A DNA stretch of 24,542 nt from an uncultured Prevotella sp. (GCA_902497035.1 CABVDL010000035.1:1-24542); one strand, 5' to 3'. Numbered from the stretch's first letter, positions 15,065 to 24,381 are shown. Notes: generated by a model not told the origin, from the letters alone. Made by a program: numbers and translations.

Positions 15065-15310
15065 TCAGGGTACGGGGTCGTAGCCTGACCCTCCCCAGGG
15101 GTTGCATCGCAGTATGCGCCAGATGGCGAGGGCCAGTCCCTTGATGGGGCCGTGCTTGAGGATGGCCTGCCGCGCGTATTCCGAGCAGGTGGGCGTGAAG
15201 CGGCAGGAGGGCGGTGTGTAGGGCGTGATGAACTTTTGGTAGAACACGATGGGCAGCACCATTACTCGCGCGATGGCATGTGAGATGAGGTGAGGCCAGT
15301 GTCGGGTCAT
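15065..15310 (-). CDS. yidD: Membrane protein insertion efficiency factor YidD
   Basis: An 81-residue protein with the family pattern FYQKFITPYTPPSCRFTPTC, SEYARQAILKHG and RILRCNPWGGSGYDPVP, including the conserved cysteines. YidD helps YidC/Sec membrane insertion at the inner face of the membrane. Its ATG overlaps the rnpA stop by 4 nt (ATGA), so translation is coupled. The rnpA-yidD link is widespread in bacteria, which supports the call. Confidence 0.95.
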   Translation of the reverse strand: MTRHWPHLISHAIARVMVLPIVFYQKFITPYTPPSCRFTPTCSEYARQAILKHGPIKGLALAIWRILRCNPWGGSGYDPVP

Positions 15311-15756
15311 ATTGTCTTTTCCTTGTTGTTAGTGTCGGCGTTGCCGTTCTGTCCGTTGCCGCCGGCCGCCATGCGCTCTTTGAGCCTTGTGAGCAGGGTC
15401 ACCACGGCGCGGCTCACATCGGCGCTGTCGTGCAGCTTGCTGTCGAGCCAGATGAAGGCCAGCACCATCGGCTGAGTGCCCTCGGGCAGCTTGTTGTGCC
15501 GGTAGGCCTCCCTGACCTGCCTCTTTACGCGGTTGCGCTTGTTGGCGCGTCTGAAGCATCGCTTCGGCACGCTGATGAGCATCTGGCTGACCGGACCCTC
15601 GGGTGCGGGCATGTAGATGAGGCGCAGGGGGAAGACCGTCATCGACTTGCTGTTGCCCCCGTTGAACAGGTTGTTGATGAGTTTCTTGCTGTGCAGCCGC
15701 TCTGCCTTGGGCAGCGTGCAGCGCCGGCGTGCTGTGTTGACGCTTCCGTCAGTCAT
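15307..15756 (-). CDS. rnpA: Ribonuclease P protein component
   Basis: A 149-residue basic protein with the RnpA signature NKRNRVKRQVREAYR near the middle and the early KAERLHSKKLINNLFNGG segment. It binds the RNase P RNA and assists 5' processing of pre-tRNA. It is a little longer than the common 110-130 residues because of a glycine/asparagine-rich, probably disordered C-terminus (AAGGNGQNGNADTNNKEKT). It overlaps hemD by 8 nt and yidD by 4 nt. In this phylum it is not next to rpmH, consistent with what is seen here. Confidence 0.95.
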   Translation of the reverse strand: MTDGSVNTARRRCTLPKAERLHSKKLINNLFNGGNSKSMTVFPLRLIYMPAPEGPVSQMLISVPKRCFRRANKRNRVKRQVREAYRHNKLPEGTQPMVLAFIWLDSKLHDSADVSRAVVTLLTRLKERMAAGGNGQNGNADTNNKEKTI

Positions 15757-16513
15757 TGCCGGATGGTCTGTTTTCCTTTTGCAGATAGGCCTTTAGCGCG
15801 CTTATCATTGACGGATATTCCTTGGTGCCTGCCATGAGGTCAACGCTGAGGTTGGCATTCTCAATGGCCTTGGCCGTGGCGGGTCCGAATGCGCCCAGCC
15901 TAACCTGGCCCTTCTTCATGTCGGGGAAGGCCTGTGTGAGGTATCTCACGCCGGTCGGCGTGGAGAAGATGAGCATGTCGTAGTCGAAATGCCTGATTTC
16001 CTCCTCTGAGAATGGGTCGCTGAGCGTGCGGTACATCACGCACTCGGTGTGGTGCAGGCTCTTCGCGTCGAGCAGATGCTTGATGTCGTCGTTGTGGACG
16101 CTGCTCTGCGGCACGAGGTATTTCTCTCCCTTGTGCTTCACCATGACGGGGATGAGGTCGTCTATCTTGCCCGTCGTGCCGAAGAACACCTTGCGCTTGC
16201 GGTATTGTACGTATTTCTGAATATAGAGCGAGATGGTCTCGGTAACGCAGAAATACTTCATGTCCTCGGGAATGACGAGACGAAGCTCCTTGGCCAGCTG
16301 GAAAAAGAAATCGATGGCGTGGCGCGATGTGAATACAATGGCGGTGTGTGAGAGGATGCTCACTTTCTCTGCGCGGAATTCCTTGGCGGTAAGTCCCTCA
16401 ACTTTGATGAACGGGCGGAAAACAAGCTCCACCCCATACTCCTTCGCAAGCTCGAAGTAAGGAGAGTTGTCGTTGGAGGGTTTCGGCTGGGAAATCAGTA
16501 TCTTCCTAATCAT
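15749..16513 (-). CDS. hemD: Uroporphyrinogen-III synthase
   Basis: A 254-residue HemD-family protein that closes and inverts hydroxymethylbilane to uroporphyrinogen III in the haem/corrinoid pathway. It begins KILISQPKP, has IVFTSRHAIDFFF and the typical second-half motif DMLIFSTPTGVRYL, followed by GAFGPATAKAIENANLSVD. Sequence conservation in this family is weak, and the call rests on these blocks, the length and the characteristic Bacteroidota placement between a DUF4271 gene and rnpA. It lies 9 nt after the DUF4271 stop. Confidence 0.9.
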   Translation of the reverse strand: MIRKILISQPKPSNDNSPYFELAKEYGVELVFRPFIKVEGLTAKEFRAEKVSILSHTAIVFTSRHAIDFFFQLAKELRLVIPEDMKYFCVTETISLYIQKYVQYRKRKVFFGTTGKIDDLIPVMVKHKGEKYLVPQSSVHNDDIKHLLDAKSLHHTECVMYRTLSDPFSEEEIRHFDYDMLIFSTPTGVRYLTQAFPDMKKGQVRLGAFGPATAKAIENANLSVDLMAGTKEYPSMISALKAYLQKENRPSGND

Positions 16514-16522
16514 CTTTTTGTC

Positions 16523-17548
16523 CTAAAAAATTTGCTTTAAATAATTGTCCGTCATGGCCAAGACACCCAGCAGGATACCTAAAGGCATGATTTCGAGTGC
16601 ACAAAAGTACAAAAAACTTTGCACAATGGAAGCGGTTCTCCTAAAAAAGATGATGTAGGACTTGTAAAAGGATAGTAATTTGGCCAATACGATGACAAAA
16701 AAGGCATAAACGGCTGTCTCTGTGATGGGCAGGCTGAAATAGGAAAGCAGCAGTACGGCGGGGAAAAGCATGATGCCCTCGATGCTGACGAGGAACAGGT
16801 AGGCCTTCATCCATTGTTCATTTTTTTTCTTGTCAAAGAACACCCAGTTTACGATCTGGTAGAGCAGTGCCTTCAGTGCGAGGTAGGCCGCAATCTCGCC
16901 TGTGAAAAGGCCGATGATTTGGTAGTGGGCTATTTCAAACGACTCGCCGCCGTGGTGCTGCGAGAGGAAAAAGATGATGATGGCGGACAAGAGGCACGTC
17001 TGGGCCACGAGGAAGAACTGGAAGCGCAGCTCGGTGCTGGTCTCGGTGATGACCGTGGTGCCCTCGCGCTGTCCGCGGAAGAAGTTCTTGAACTGCCGCT
17101 GGAGGAAGTTGCCCGAAGCCGATATGGCTATGGTGGCAAAGATGAAGCAGGCCAGCAGGATGGACGTGATGAGGCTGTCGCCGGCGATGGTGTAGGGTAC
17201 GGGGTCGCCGGCCACGCCGTGTCGGTAGGAGACAAGCTCGGGCCGGTAGATGGAGTCGGGCTGCACGAGCGAGTGGCTGTAGTACATGGGCTGGCTGATG
17301 AAGTTGCCTGTCTTCGGGTCGGCCTTTGTCGTCGGAGTGCGCAGCGGGTTGGCGCGCTTGCTCCAGTCTATTTTTTGGTATTTGTAGTTGGCGCGCAGGG
17401 CGGAGTCCTGCTGCCAGGGCGTGGCTGTCCCGGGCAGCGTGCGGAGTATCTGCTCCGGCGTGCTGAACGCGCCATGGCGCGCGTGGGCCACCGGGGTGGC
17501 GGCCGCGTCGGCCATGGCGTTGGTGAGTGTGTCTGCTTGTTGCGTCAT
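16523..17548 (-). CDS. DUF4271 family integral membrane protein
   Basis: A 341-residue protein of unknown function. A soluble N-terminal half (about 1-135) is followed by about six membrane helices, starting with SLITSILLACFIFATIAIS. The family is Bacteroidota-specific as far as I know and regularly sits beside hemD. I chose ATG 17548 (MTQQADTL), 13 nt after the metK stop. A longer frame from 17581 would begin inside metK and is less likely. The helix-rich C-terminal part lacks recognisable catalytic motifs, so a role in envelope or respiration can only be guessed from context. Confidence 0.82.
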   Translation of the reverse strand: MTQQADTLTNAMADAAATPVAHARHGAFSTPEQILRTLPGTATPWQQDSALRANYKYQKIDWSKRANPLRTPTTKADPKTGNFISQPMYYSHSLVQPDSIYRPELVSYRHGVAGDPVPYTIAGDSLITSILLACFIFATIAISASGNFLQRQFKNFFRGQREGTTVITETSTELRFQFFLVAQTCLLSAIIIFFLSQHHGGESFEIAHYQIIGLFTGEIAAYLALKALLYQIVNWVFFDKKKNEQWMKAYLFLVSIEGIMLFPAVLLLSYFSLPITETAVYAFFVIVLAKLLSFYKSYIIFFRRTASIVQSFLYFCALEIMPLGILLGVLAMTDNYLKQIF

Positions 17549-17561
17549 GTGTGTGAGTGAA

Positions 17562-18851
17562 CTATAGGTCGAAGGCCTCACGGATGCGGCCCACCTGGTC
17601 GAGCTTCTCCCAGGTGAAGAGCTCCACCTTTCTGACCTGGGTCTCGTGGTAGCGGCTGGTGAAGGTCTTGGTCACCACCTCGTTCTTGCGGCCCATGTGG
17701 CCGTAGGCGGCAGTCTCGGCGTACATGGGCTGGCGCAGGTTGAGGTAGCTGACAATCTTGTTGGGGCGCAGGTCGAAGAGCTTGCCTATCATGGCGGCAA
17801 TCTCTCCGTCGCTCATCTCCACGTGTGAGCGGCCGTAGGTGTTGACGTAGATGCTCAGCGGCTCGGCCACGCCGATGGCATAGGCCAGCTGCACAAGCAT
17901 CTCGTCGGCCACGCCGGCGGCCACCATGTTCTTGGCAATGTAGCGTGCGGCATAGGCTGCCGACCTGTCAACCTTGGAGGGGTCCTTGCCCGAGAAGGCG
18001 CCGCCGCCGTGGGCGCCGCGACCACCGTAGGTATCGACGATGATTTTCCGGCCCGTGAGGCCGGTGTCGCCGTGGGGGCCTCCGATGACAAACTTGCCCG
18101 TAGGATTGACGTAATACTGTATGTCGCCGTCGAAGAGGGCCAGCACCTTGTCGCTCAGCTGCGCCTTGACGCGCGGCATGAGGATGCCAAGCACGTCTTT
18201 TCTGATTTGCGCAAGCATCTGCTCATCGGCGCTCAGCCGTGCGGCCTCGCTGTCGTCGGCGGGCTTGATGAAGTCGTCGTGCTGGGTGGAGACGACGATG
18301 GTGTGCACGCGCAGGGGACGGTTGTCGTCGCTGTACTCGATGGTTACCTGGCTCTTGGCGTCGGGGCGGAGGTAGGTCATTACCTTGCCCTCCTTGCGAA
18401 TGTCTGACAGCGTGCGCATGATGAGGTGGGCCAAGTCGAGCGTGGCCGGCATGTAGTTGTCGGTCTCGTTGACGGCATAACCGAACATCATGCCCTGGTC
18501 TCCGGCGCCCTGCTCGTCGTCATTCTCACGCGAGACGCCGCGGTTGATGTCGTCGCTCTGCTCGTGGATGGCGGTCAGGATGCCGCAGCTGTTGCCGTCG
18601 AACTGATAGTCTGACTTGGTGTAGCCGATGCGGTTGATGGTCTTGCGAGCGATGGTCTGCAGGTCGATGTACTCTGTCGAGCGCACCTCGCCCATGATGA
18701 TCACCTGCCCGGTGGTGTCGAAAGTCTCGATGGCGCAATGCGCATTGGGGTCGTAGGCAAGAAACTGGTCAAGCAGCGCGTCGCTAATCTGGTCGGCCAC
18801 TTTGTCGGGATGACCCTCGGAGACGGACTCGGAAGAAAATAAATAACTCAT
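17562..18851 (-). CDS. metK: S-adenosylmethionine synthetase
   Basis: A 429-residue enzyme that makes SAM from methionine and ATP in the cytoplasm. It opens SSESVSEGHPDKVADQISDA, has the substrate-loop signature GAGDQGMMFGYA, and the GGGAFSGKDPSKVDRSAAY block. Residues after 330 follow the usual third domain. It is a little longer than the E. coli enzyme because of short insertions. It heads the operon metK-DUF4271-hemD-rnpA-yidD-tyrS. It has a strong promoter at 18994-19024 and a long leader of about 135 nt that includes a small open frame. Confidence 0.97.
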   Translation of the reverse strand: MSYLFSSESVSEGHPDKVADQISDALLDQFLAYDPNAHCAIETFDTTGQVIIMGEVRSTEYIDLQTIARKTINRIGYTKSDYQFDGNSCGILTAIHEQSDDINRGVSRENDDEQGAGDQGMMFGYAVNETDNYMPATLDLAHLIMRTLSDIRKEGKVMTYLRPDAKSQVTIEYSDDNRPLRVHTIVVSTQHDDFIKPADDSEAARLSADEQMLAQIRKDVLGILMPRVKAQLSDKVLALFDGDIQYYVNPTGKFVIGGPHGDTGLTGRKIIVDTYGGRGAHGGGAFSGKDPSKVDRSAAYAARYIAKNMVAAGVADEMLVQLAYAIGVAEPLSIYVNTYGRSHVEMSDGEIAAMIGKLFDLRPNKIVSYLNLRQPMYAETAAYGHMGRKNEVVTKTFTSRYHETQVRKVELFTWEKLDQVGRIREAFDL

Positions 18852-18865
18852 AGTGTTACTGTGTT

Positions 18866-18928
18866 TTAAGCGTGGAACAACGCAAGTAACCGTAAAACCT
18901 GAGGGGGAGGATTTTGCGATTTTAGCAT
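18866..18928 (-). CDS. Possible 20-codon leader peptide upstream of metK
   Basis: Inside the metK leader an ATG at 18928 opens 20 codons ending in TAA at 18868-18866, 14 nt before the metK ATG. The peptide contains NPPPQ and a leucine-rich end. Three consecutive prolines slow ribosomes, and the close spacing would allow coupling. No ribosome-binding site is visible and a frame of this size can occur by chance. Confidence 0.3.
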   Translation of the reverse strand: MLKSQNPPPQVLRLLALFHA

Positions 18929-18993
18929 TTTTTATTGTGGTTGCAAGCAGCCAAATTCTTCCACAAGTGAATAAAATGTTGTTAATGTTGGTG

Positions 18994-19024
18994 CAAAGTT
19001 ACGCCTTTTCCATGAATGCACCAA
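18994..19024 (-). promoter_or_regulatory. Promoter of the metK operon
   Basis: On the minus strand, TTG (19024-19022), 20 nt, TAACTTTG (19001-18994) followed by C. It predicts a start near 18989 and a leader of about 135 nt. I looked for SAM riboswitch patterns in this leader and recognised none. Confidence 0.75.
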
Positions 19025-19071
19025 GTGAAACGCGGAAAAGTTTTGCATGATTGCTGAGCTGCCTGTAAACG

Positions 19072-19099
19072 AAAAGTGGCCGGCGCGAGGCCGGCCACT
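19072..19099 (-). terminator. Intrinsic terminator after susD, formed by a GGCCGGC palindrome
   Basis: AGTGGCCGGC (19075-19084) and GCCGGCCACT (19090-19099) make a 10-bp stem with a 5-nt loop. On the minus strand it is followed by a short T-run (TTTTCGTTT). It lies 40 nt beyond the susD stop and shares its core with both ends of the MITE-like element at 11876-12072. Confidence 0.7.
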
Positions 19100-19139
19100 A
19101 TTATTATATGGAGAGAGGGGTGATGCTGCCCCACGGTGC

Positions 19140-21038
19140 CTATTCCTGCGTGGAGTCCCACCACACAGGCAGCGTGCGTATCTGGTCGGAGTTGTACCAT
19201 GCGCCGTCTTTCTTGCCGGCGGGCAGGTCGAGGGCGCCGGGTACTTCGGCTCCAATGGCCAGCAGGTTCACGCTGTTGGTGGACATCTCGATGGAAGTCT
19301 GCGGCAGCCGGCGCGGCGACTTGCCCTCGGGGCAGTAGGTCTTGGCCGTGCCGGTGTTGTTGTAATACATCGGCTTGCCGTAGTTCATGAAGATGGCGGG
19401 GTCGTAGTCGAAGCGGCGCATGTCGTTCCACTGCTCGCCGCTCCATAGCATCGACATGAGTTTTTGGGTCATGATTTTTGACATTGAGATGTCGTTGGCA
19501 GTGCCGATGGCGTTGTTGAGGAAGTTACTGATGGCCGTCTGTGAGGCGGGTGCGAACGAGGGGCAGCTTGCCAGTGAGGCATCGCCTGCCACCCAGTCGG
19601 CGCATTTCTCCTCCACGGCCGCTATGTTGGCCTCAATGCCTTTCTTGTAGGCGGCGAAGGCTCCGGCCTTGTCACCCGTACGCATCAGCACCTCGGCGCG
19701 TATGAAGCAGGCCTCCCAGTAGCTGCCGAAGTAGGTGGGCGAGTCGGGCCTCACGCTGAACACGCCGCTGAAGGCGCTCTCGTCGTTGCCGGCGGTGTAG
19801 CGGAAGAGCAGGTCCTTGTTGTTGTTGTAGCCCTTTGAGCTCGACTTCCCGTGTACGTAGATGGTGTCGCCCTGGCGCTCCTCGTTTTTCGTGTTGCAGT
19901 ACCATGAGCCTGCGGGGTAGGTCTTGCCATTGTTCACGGTCTCTTTGGCAGCGAACATCACGCTGTATGGCCCCGAACCGTTGGAATAGATGTCGTGGTT
20001 GACGATATCTACGCCAAGCGAGCGGCGCCACTTGCCGTCGGCCGACCATTTGATGGCGGCAGGCGAGGATGCCGACTTTCTTGAGCGCACCCAGGGGATG
20101 AACTTGTCGGCGCGCGGGTCTTCAATGCCCTTGCCGTCGAAGTTGGTGAGGTTGTCATAGAACGTCTTGGTCACATAGTAGCGGTTGTTGTTCATGCCGA
20201 CGCAGGAGAAGATGGTGTTGTAGTCAACCGTCTCCTCCCATCCTTCCACGTCGTGGGTGTTGCCGTTGGTGTCGGTGTGGCGCAGCACGGTGTTGTCGGC
20301 GTTGCTCTGCTGTGCGCTGTCGAGGGCGGCGAGAATGGCTTTGGTGTCGTACTTGCCTTCGCGCCAGGAGCCCTGCTGCTTCTTGCTGAGGTGGTTGAGC
20401 CAACGGGCCTTGAGCAGGTAGCAGAACTTCAGCCACTTATCCACGTCGCCGTTGTTCCAATTGTCACCCACCGAGAGTGCCTTGGCAGTGGACGACTGTG
20501 TGCGCTTGAACAGGCTGATGGCTTCTTCGAGATCGTTCATGCAGCCCATGAAGATGGTTTTGCCGGTGTCGTATTTTGGCGTTACCGTTGATGAGAAGGC
20601 CTCGGTGTATGGACATTCGCCGAAGTGGTCGAGGAAGTTCATAAAGCCGAACGCTCTCATCAGCCTTGCGCATGCGGCGTAGTGGTAGGCTCCGGCCTCC
20701 ATGGCGCTCTCGTAGAGGTAGGGCAGGTTGGAGGCGCACGGTACGAGGAACCACTGCGAGATGTTTGCGCCTCGGTTGATGGCACTGAGGTCCCATCTTG
20801 ACGCGCCGCCCTCGCGGCCATACGGGGTGGTGAGCAGGCCTGAGAAGTAGCAGTCGGTGCCTGCGCCTATCTCGTAGCCCGCCTCCAGGTAGTGCAGGCA
20901 CCAAGGCAGGCGATACTCGTATGAGGCGCTCGTGGCGCTGGGCGTGTTGGGATTGGTGTTGATGTCTAAGTAATCGTTGCAGGAGGTCAGCGCGAGCGCG
21001 CCGGCCACTGCCATGATAATCGACTTATATCGTTTCAT
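19140..21038 (-). CDS. SusD/RagB-family outer-membrane nutrient-binding lipoprotein (SusD-like_2 type)
   Basis: A 632-residue lipoprotein. The signal peptide MKRYKSIIMAVAGALALTSC ends in a lipobox, with Cys20 the lipidated residue. The mature start NDYLDINTNPNTPSATSAS fits the SusD-like_2 branch. TPR-like helical segments follow, such as AACARLMRAFGFMNFLDHFGECPYTEAF and FIRAEVLMRTGDKAGAFAAYKKGI. It would cap the SusC barrel and hand it a glycan or peptide ligand at the cell surface. It is 20 nt downstream of susC. No glycoside hydrolase, peptidase or regulator gene is in view, so the nutrient cannot be inferred. Confidence 0.93.
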   Translation of the reverse strand: MKRYKSIIMAVAGALALTSCNDYLDINTNPNTPSATSASYEYRLPWCLHYLEAGYEIGAGTDCYFSGLLTTPYGREGGASRWDLSAINRGANISQWFLVPCASNLPYLYESAMEAGAYHYAACARLMRAFGFMNFLDHFGECPYTEAFSSTVTPKYDTGKTIFMGCMNDLEEAISLFKRTQSSTAKALSVGDNWNNGDVDKWLKFCYLLKARWLNHLSKKQQGSWREGKYDTKAILAALDSAQQSNADNTVLRHTDTNGNTHDVEGWEETVDYNTIFSCVGMNNNRYYVTKTFYDNLTNFDGKGIEDPRADKFIPWVRSRKSASSPAAIKWSADGKWRRSLGVDIVNHDIYSNGSGPYSVMFAAKETVNNGKTYPAGSWYCNTKNEERQGDTIYVHGKSSSKGYNNNKDLLFRYTAGNDESAFSGVFSVRPDSPTYFGSYWEACFIRAEVLMRTGDKAGAFAAYKKGIEANIAAVEEKCADWVAGDASLASCPSFAPASQTAISNFLNNAIGTANDISMSKIMTQKLMSMLWSGEQWNDMRRFDYDPAIFMNYGKPMYYNNTGTAKTYCPEGKSPRRLPQTSIEMSTNSVNLLAIGAEVPGALDLPAGKKDGAWYNSDQIRTLPVWWDSTQE

Positions 21039-21058
21039 AATCTGTTGACTTTAAATGA

Positions 21059-24000
21059 TTAGAAGGTAAGGTTTACGCCAAAGGTGAAGGTTCTCACCGA
21101 GGGCACGCAGTAGTAGTCGATGCCTGATGACGATGAGCCAATGGAGCCAGAACCGGCAAAGGAGACGTCGGGGTCGCCGTCGTAGTTGGTGAACAGCAGC
21201 AGGTTGTTGGCGGCCACGTTGAGGGCGCAGGCCTTGATGAAGCCTGTCTTTGCCAGCCAGGGCTTGGGCAGGTTCCACGTGAGGTTGAGCGAGCGCAGGC
21301 GCAGGTAGTTGGTCTTGGTGATGAAGTTGCGGCTCTCGCGCGGGTAGTAGGTCTGGTAATAGTCGCGGATGATGGCGTCGCCGGAGGTCTCCTTGCCGTT
21401 GAACTGATAGGTCTTTCCTCGCTCGTAGGTGAAGGATACATCCTTGTAGGTGTCGTCAGCCTGTTTCTGCACGCCGTTGATCGTGATGCTCTCCCGGTTG
21501 GCGCTGAGCTTGCTCGTGCCGTAGATGGTCATGCCGTACTGGGTTCCGTTGAACACGTCGCCGCCAAAGCTGAAGTCCCATAGCATGCTGAGCGTCAGGT
21601 TCTTGTAGGTGAACGTGTTGTTCCATCCACCCTTGACGTTTGGCTCTCTGTCGCCAACGCAGTAGGTGGTCTTGGCGTCCCATGTGGGCATGCCGTTGTC
21701 GTCGAGCACCACCTTGCCGTCGTCGGTGCGGGTCCACTGGCTGCCTGATATGCCCATGAAGCAGCCGTCGTTGAACGAGGCGGCCTTGACGTTGCCCACC
21801 TGCACGTCGGTCACGTAGAGAATGTCGACGCCTTCCAGCAGGTGCTTCACCGTGCCGATGTTGCGGCTGAGGTTGAGGCTTGACTCCCAGGTGAAGTTGC
21901 GGGTGACGACAGGCGTGCCGCTCAGTGTGAGCTCCCATCCTTTATTATAGACGTCGCCGCCGTTGACGTCGCGCAGAATGTAGCCGGTGTAGTTGGACAC
22001 GCGCGGGCTCATAATCTGGTTGTAGGAGTTGTTGGTGTAGTAGGCAAAGTCGAGGTGGATGCGGTTTTTGAGAAATCCGAGCTCGATGCCCAGCTCGGTC
22101 GATTCGGTGATCTCGGGCTTGAGATATTCGTTTCCGGCTTGCCAGTAGTTGCCCATGCCGGTCTTGTCGCCCACGAAGGTGCCGACGGGCCAGAGGTAGG
22201 TGTTGGTGGCGTAGGCCGAGGCGTCCTTACCCACTCGTGCCCAGCTGGCGCGTATCTTTCCGAAGGAGAGGATGTCGTTTTTCTTGATGAACTCGGTGAA
22301 GAGCAGCGAGCCGCTGAATGACTGGTAGAAATAAGAGCGGTTTTCCTTTGGCAGCGTTGACGACCAGTCGTTGCGTGCCGAGTAGGTGAAGAAGGCCGTA
22401 GAGCGCCAGTCGAAGCGTGCCTCGCCGTAGAGGCCCTGCAGACGGTGGTGGCCCTTTGTGTTCTGGAAGTTGCGGTTGGTGCTTTCAGAGTTGTCGAAGC
22501 TGTAGAAGCCCGGCACGATGAAGTTCCAGGCCATACGGTAGTCTGACACGGTCCTGGTGTCCTCGGAGGTGTAGCCCACGAGCAGGTTGCCGCTGAAGTC
22601 GCCGATGGAGTGGCTGAAGTTGCTCATGAGGTTGTGCTGCAGGAAGGTGTATCGGTAGTCGTTCTCGCTGTACATGCCGTTCTGCCAGTCTTTCTTGACC
22701 ACGCCGTCCGGTGCGATGCGCTTGTCGTTGTTGGTCAGGTGGGTGTCGAGTCCGAGCCTGTAGCTCACCCACCACCACTTGGCGATGTCGGCCTTGATGC
22801 TGACGTTGCCCGTGAGTCGCTGTGTCTTGTCGTGCAATTTGTTGTTGTGCAATATCCAGTAGGGGTTGTCCTCCTCCTCCCAGTTTTCCAGTCCGTCGCT
22901 TGCTCCGGGCAGGCGGTAGCGCGAGCCGTCCTCGTTTTGGTAGATGCGCATGTCGTCGAAGGCCGAGTAATTATATACCCGGCTCATGGTGCCGGAGCCT
23001 GCCGAGCCGAAGAGGGCCGACGAGGTGAGCGTCTTGCTGGTGTTGGACTTGCTGTAGGCGGCGTTGATGCCAAAGGTGAGCATCTTCCATTTTTGCTCTC
23101 CGTTGAAGCGGAAGGTGAACTTCTCGTAGCCGGTGGTGGGGATGATGCCGCTCTGGTCGTAGTAAGAGGTGGACAGATACATGTTGCTGTTCTCGCCGCC
23201 GGTTGACACGCTCACGTTGTTGTCTGTGGCCCATCCGGTCTGGAAGAAGTCGCCAATGTTGTCGTAGGTCTGCTCTCCGGGCGCTGCGGTCTCGCCCCAG
23301 GAGCTGTAGGCTTTGTCGAGATAGTCGGTGCGCAGGTATTTGCCGCTGTCGTCATAGACGTCGGAGCAATAGCCGCGCTTGTACTTGGTTTGGACCTTCG
23401 GCAGTTGCCAGGCGCTGCTTGTGGTGAGCTTCGATGAGGCGTTGATGGTTACGGCTCCTTTCTGTCCTCTCTTGGTAGTGATGATGATGGCGCCTGACGA
23501 GGCGCGCGAGCCGTAGAGGGCTGCCGCCGCGGGGCCCTTCAGCACCGTGAGGTCGGCAATGTCCTCCGGGTTGATGTCCATGATACGGTTGGCATTGGTT
23601 GACGAGCCTGATGTGGTGCCGTCGAATGCCGAGTTGCCCGGTACGGTGGTGGAGTTGTCGTAGATGACGCCATCGACAACAAACAGCGGCTGGTTGTCGC
23701 GCTCAAGCGACGTGCCGCCTCGCAGCACAATCTCCGAGCCGCCTCCTGCCGCGCCTCCGCCTTGGGTGATGGTCACGCCGGCCACCTTGCCGGCCAACGA
23801 ATTAAGGATGTTGTTTGACTTGTTCTTCATCAGCTCGTCGGCCTTGATGTCGGTCACGGCATATCCCAGGGCCTTTCGCTCGCGCTTGATGCCCATGGCC
23901 GTCACCACCACCTCGTCGGTGGTCTGGGCGTCTTCCGAGAGCTGGATATTGTAGGAGCCCGCTTTTGCAAGATTAATGGTGCGTGTGGCATAGCCAATGT

Positions 24001-24298
24001 ACGACACCTCAAGCACGGCATTGGCCGGTACGTTGAGCTTGTAGCGTCCGTTTACATCGGTCACGGTGCCGTTCTTCGTGCCTTTCACAAAGACACTCGC
24101 GCCGATTACCGGCTCGCCGTTGGAGTCGGTCACCGTACCTGTAATCATCTTCTCCGACTGCTGCGTGGCGGGGGGGGTAGCGTGTTCTTGAGTTGCCAAT
24201 GCCGGTGTGGCAATGCCTCCCGTGAGCGTTGAGGCTAACATGGCAGCGGCGAATAGATAACGGTGTGTTACCTTGGGTTCGTAATGCTTTCCATTCAT
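21059..24298 (-). CDS. SusC/RagA-family TonB-dependent outer-membrane transporter
   Basis: A 1079-residue transporter. An N-terminal signal region (about 1-36, with LFAAAMLASTLTGG) leads to a carboxypeptidase-regulatory-like domain (about 50-125; ITGTVTDSNGEPVIGASVFVKG and later VSYIGYATRTINL). The TonB box is DEVVVTAMG (about 127-135) and is followed by a plug domain with GGTSLERDNQPLFVVDGVIYD and GSRASSGAIIITTKRG. A long beta-barrel ends RTFTFGVNLTF with a terminal aromatic residue. It imports a ligand delivered by the SusD partner, using TonB energy. No anti-sigma binding domain is seen at the N-terminus, so control by a SusR, hybrid two-component or other activator is more likely. Confidence 0.96.
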   Translation of the reverse strand: MNGKHYEPKVTHRYLFAAAMLASTLTGGIATPALATQEHATPPATQQSEKMITGTVTDSNGEPVIGASVFVKGTKNGTVTDVNGRYKLNVPANAVLEVSYIGYATRTINLAKAGSYNIQLSEDAQTTDEVVVTAMGIKRERKALGYAVTDIKADELMKNKSNNILNSLAGKVAGVTITQGGGAAGGGSEIVLRGGTSLERDNQPLFVVDGVIYDNSTTVPGNSAFDGTTSGSSTNANRIMDINPEDIADLTVLKGPAAAALYGSRASSGAIIITTKRGQKGAVTINASSKLTTSSAWQLPKVQTKYKRGYCSDVYDDSGKYLRTDYLDKAYSSWGETAAPGEQTYDNIGDFFQTGWATDNNVSVSTGGENSNMYLSTSYYDQSGIIPTTGYEKFTFRFNGEQKWKMLTFGINAAYSKSNTSKTLTSSALFGSAGSGTMSRVYNYSAFDDMRIYQNEDGSRYRLPGASDGLENWEEEDNPYWILHNNKLHDKTQRLTGNVSIKADIAKWWWVSYRLGLDTHLTNNDKRIAPDGVVKKDWQNGMYSENDYRYTFLQHNLMSNFSHSIGDFSGNLLVGYTSEDTRTVSDYRMAWNFIVPGFYSFDNSESTNRNFQNTKGHHRLQGLYGEARFDWRSTAFFTYSARNDWSSTLPKENRSYFYQSFSGSLLFTEFIKKNDILSFGKIRASWARVGKDASAYATNTYLWPVGTFVGDKTGMGNYWQAGNEYLKPEITESTELGIELGFLKNRIHLDFAYYTNNSYNQIMSPRVSNYTGYILRDVNGGDVYNKGWELTLSGTPVVTRNFTWESSLNLSRNIGTVKHLLEGVDILYVTDVQVGNVKAASFNDGCFMGISGSQWTRTDDGKVVLDDNGMPTWDAKTTYCVGDREPNVKGGWNNTFTYKNLTLSMLWDFSFGGDVFNGTQYGMTIYGTSKLSANRESITINGVQKQADDTYKDVSFTYERGKTYQFNGKETSGDAIIRDYYQTYYPRESRNFITKTNYLRLRSLNLTWNLPKPWLAKTGFIKACALNVAANNLLLFTNYDGDPDVSFAGSGSIGSSSSGIDYYCVPSVRTFTFGVNLTF

Positions 24299-24381
24299 AA
24301 TAGTGTGATTTAATTGAAATTGTTATCTTGTAAAAGTGCCTTGTTATTTCCGCATTTCTTAGGAATTAGAATTGAATATTG

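Noticed and set aside
18852..18993. SAM riboswitch in the metK leader
   Set aside because: No SAM-I, SAM-II or SAH-type conserved core was recognised; only the small open frame is noted.
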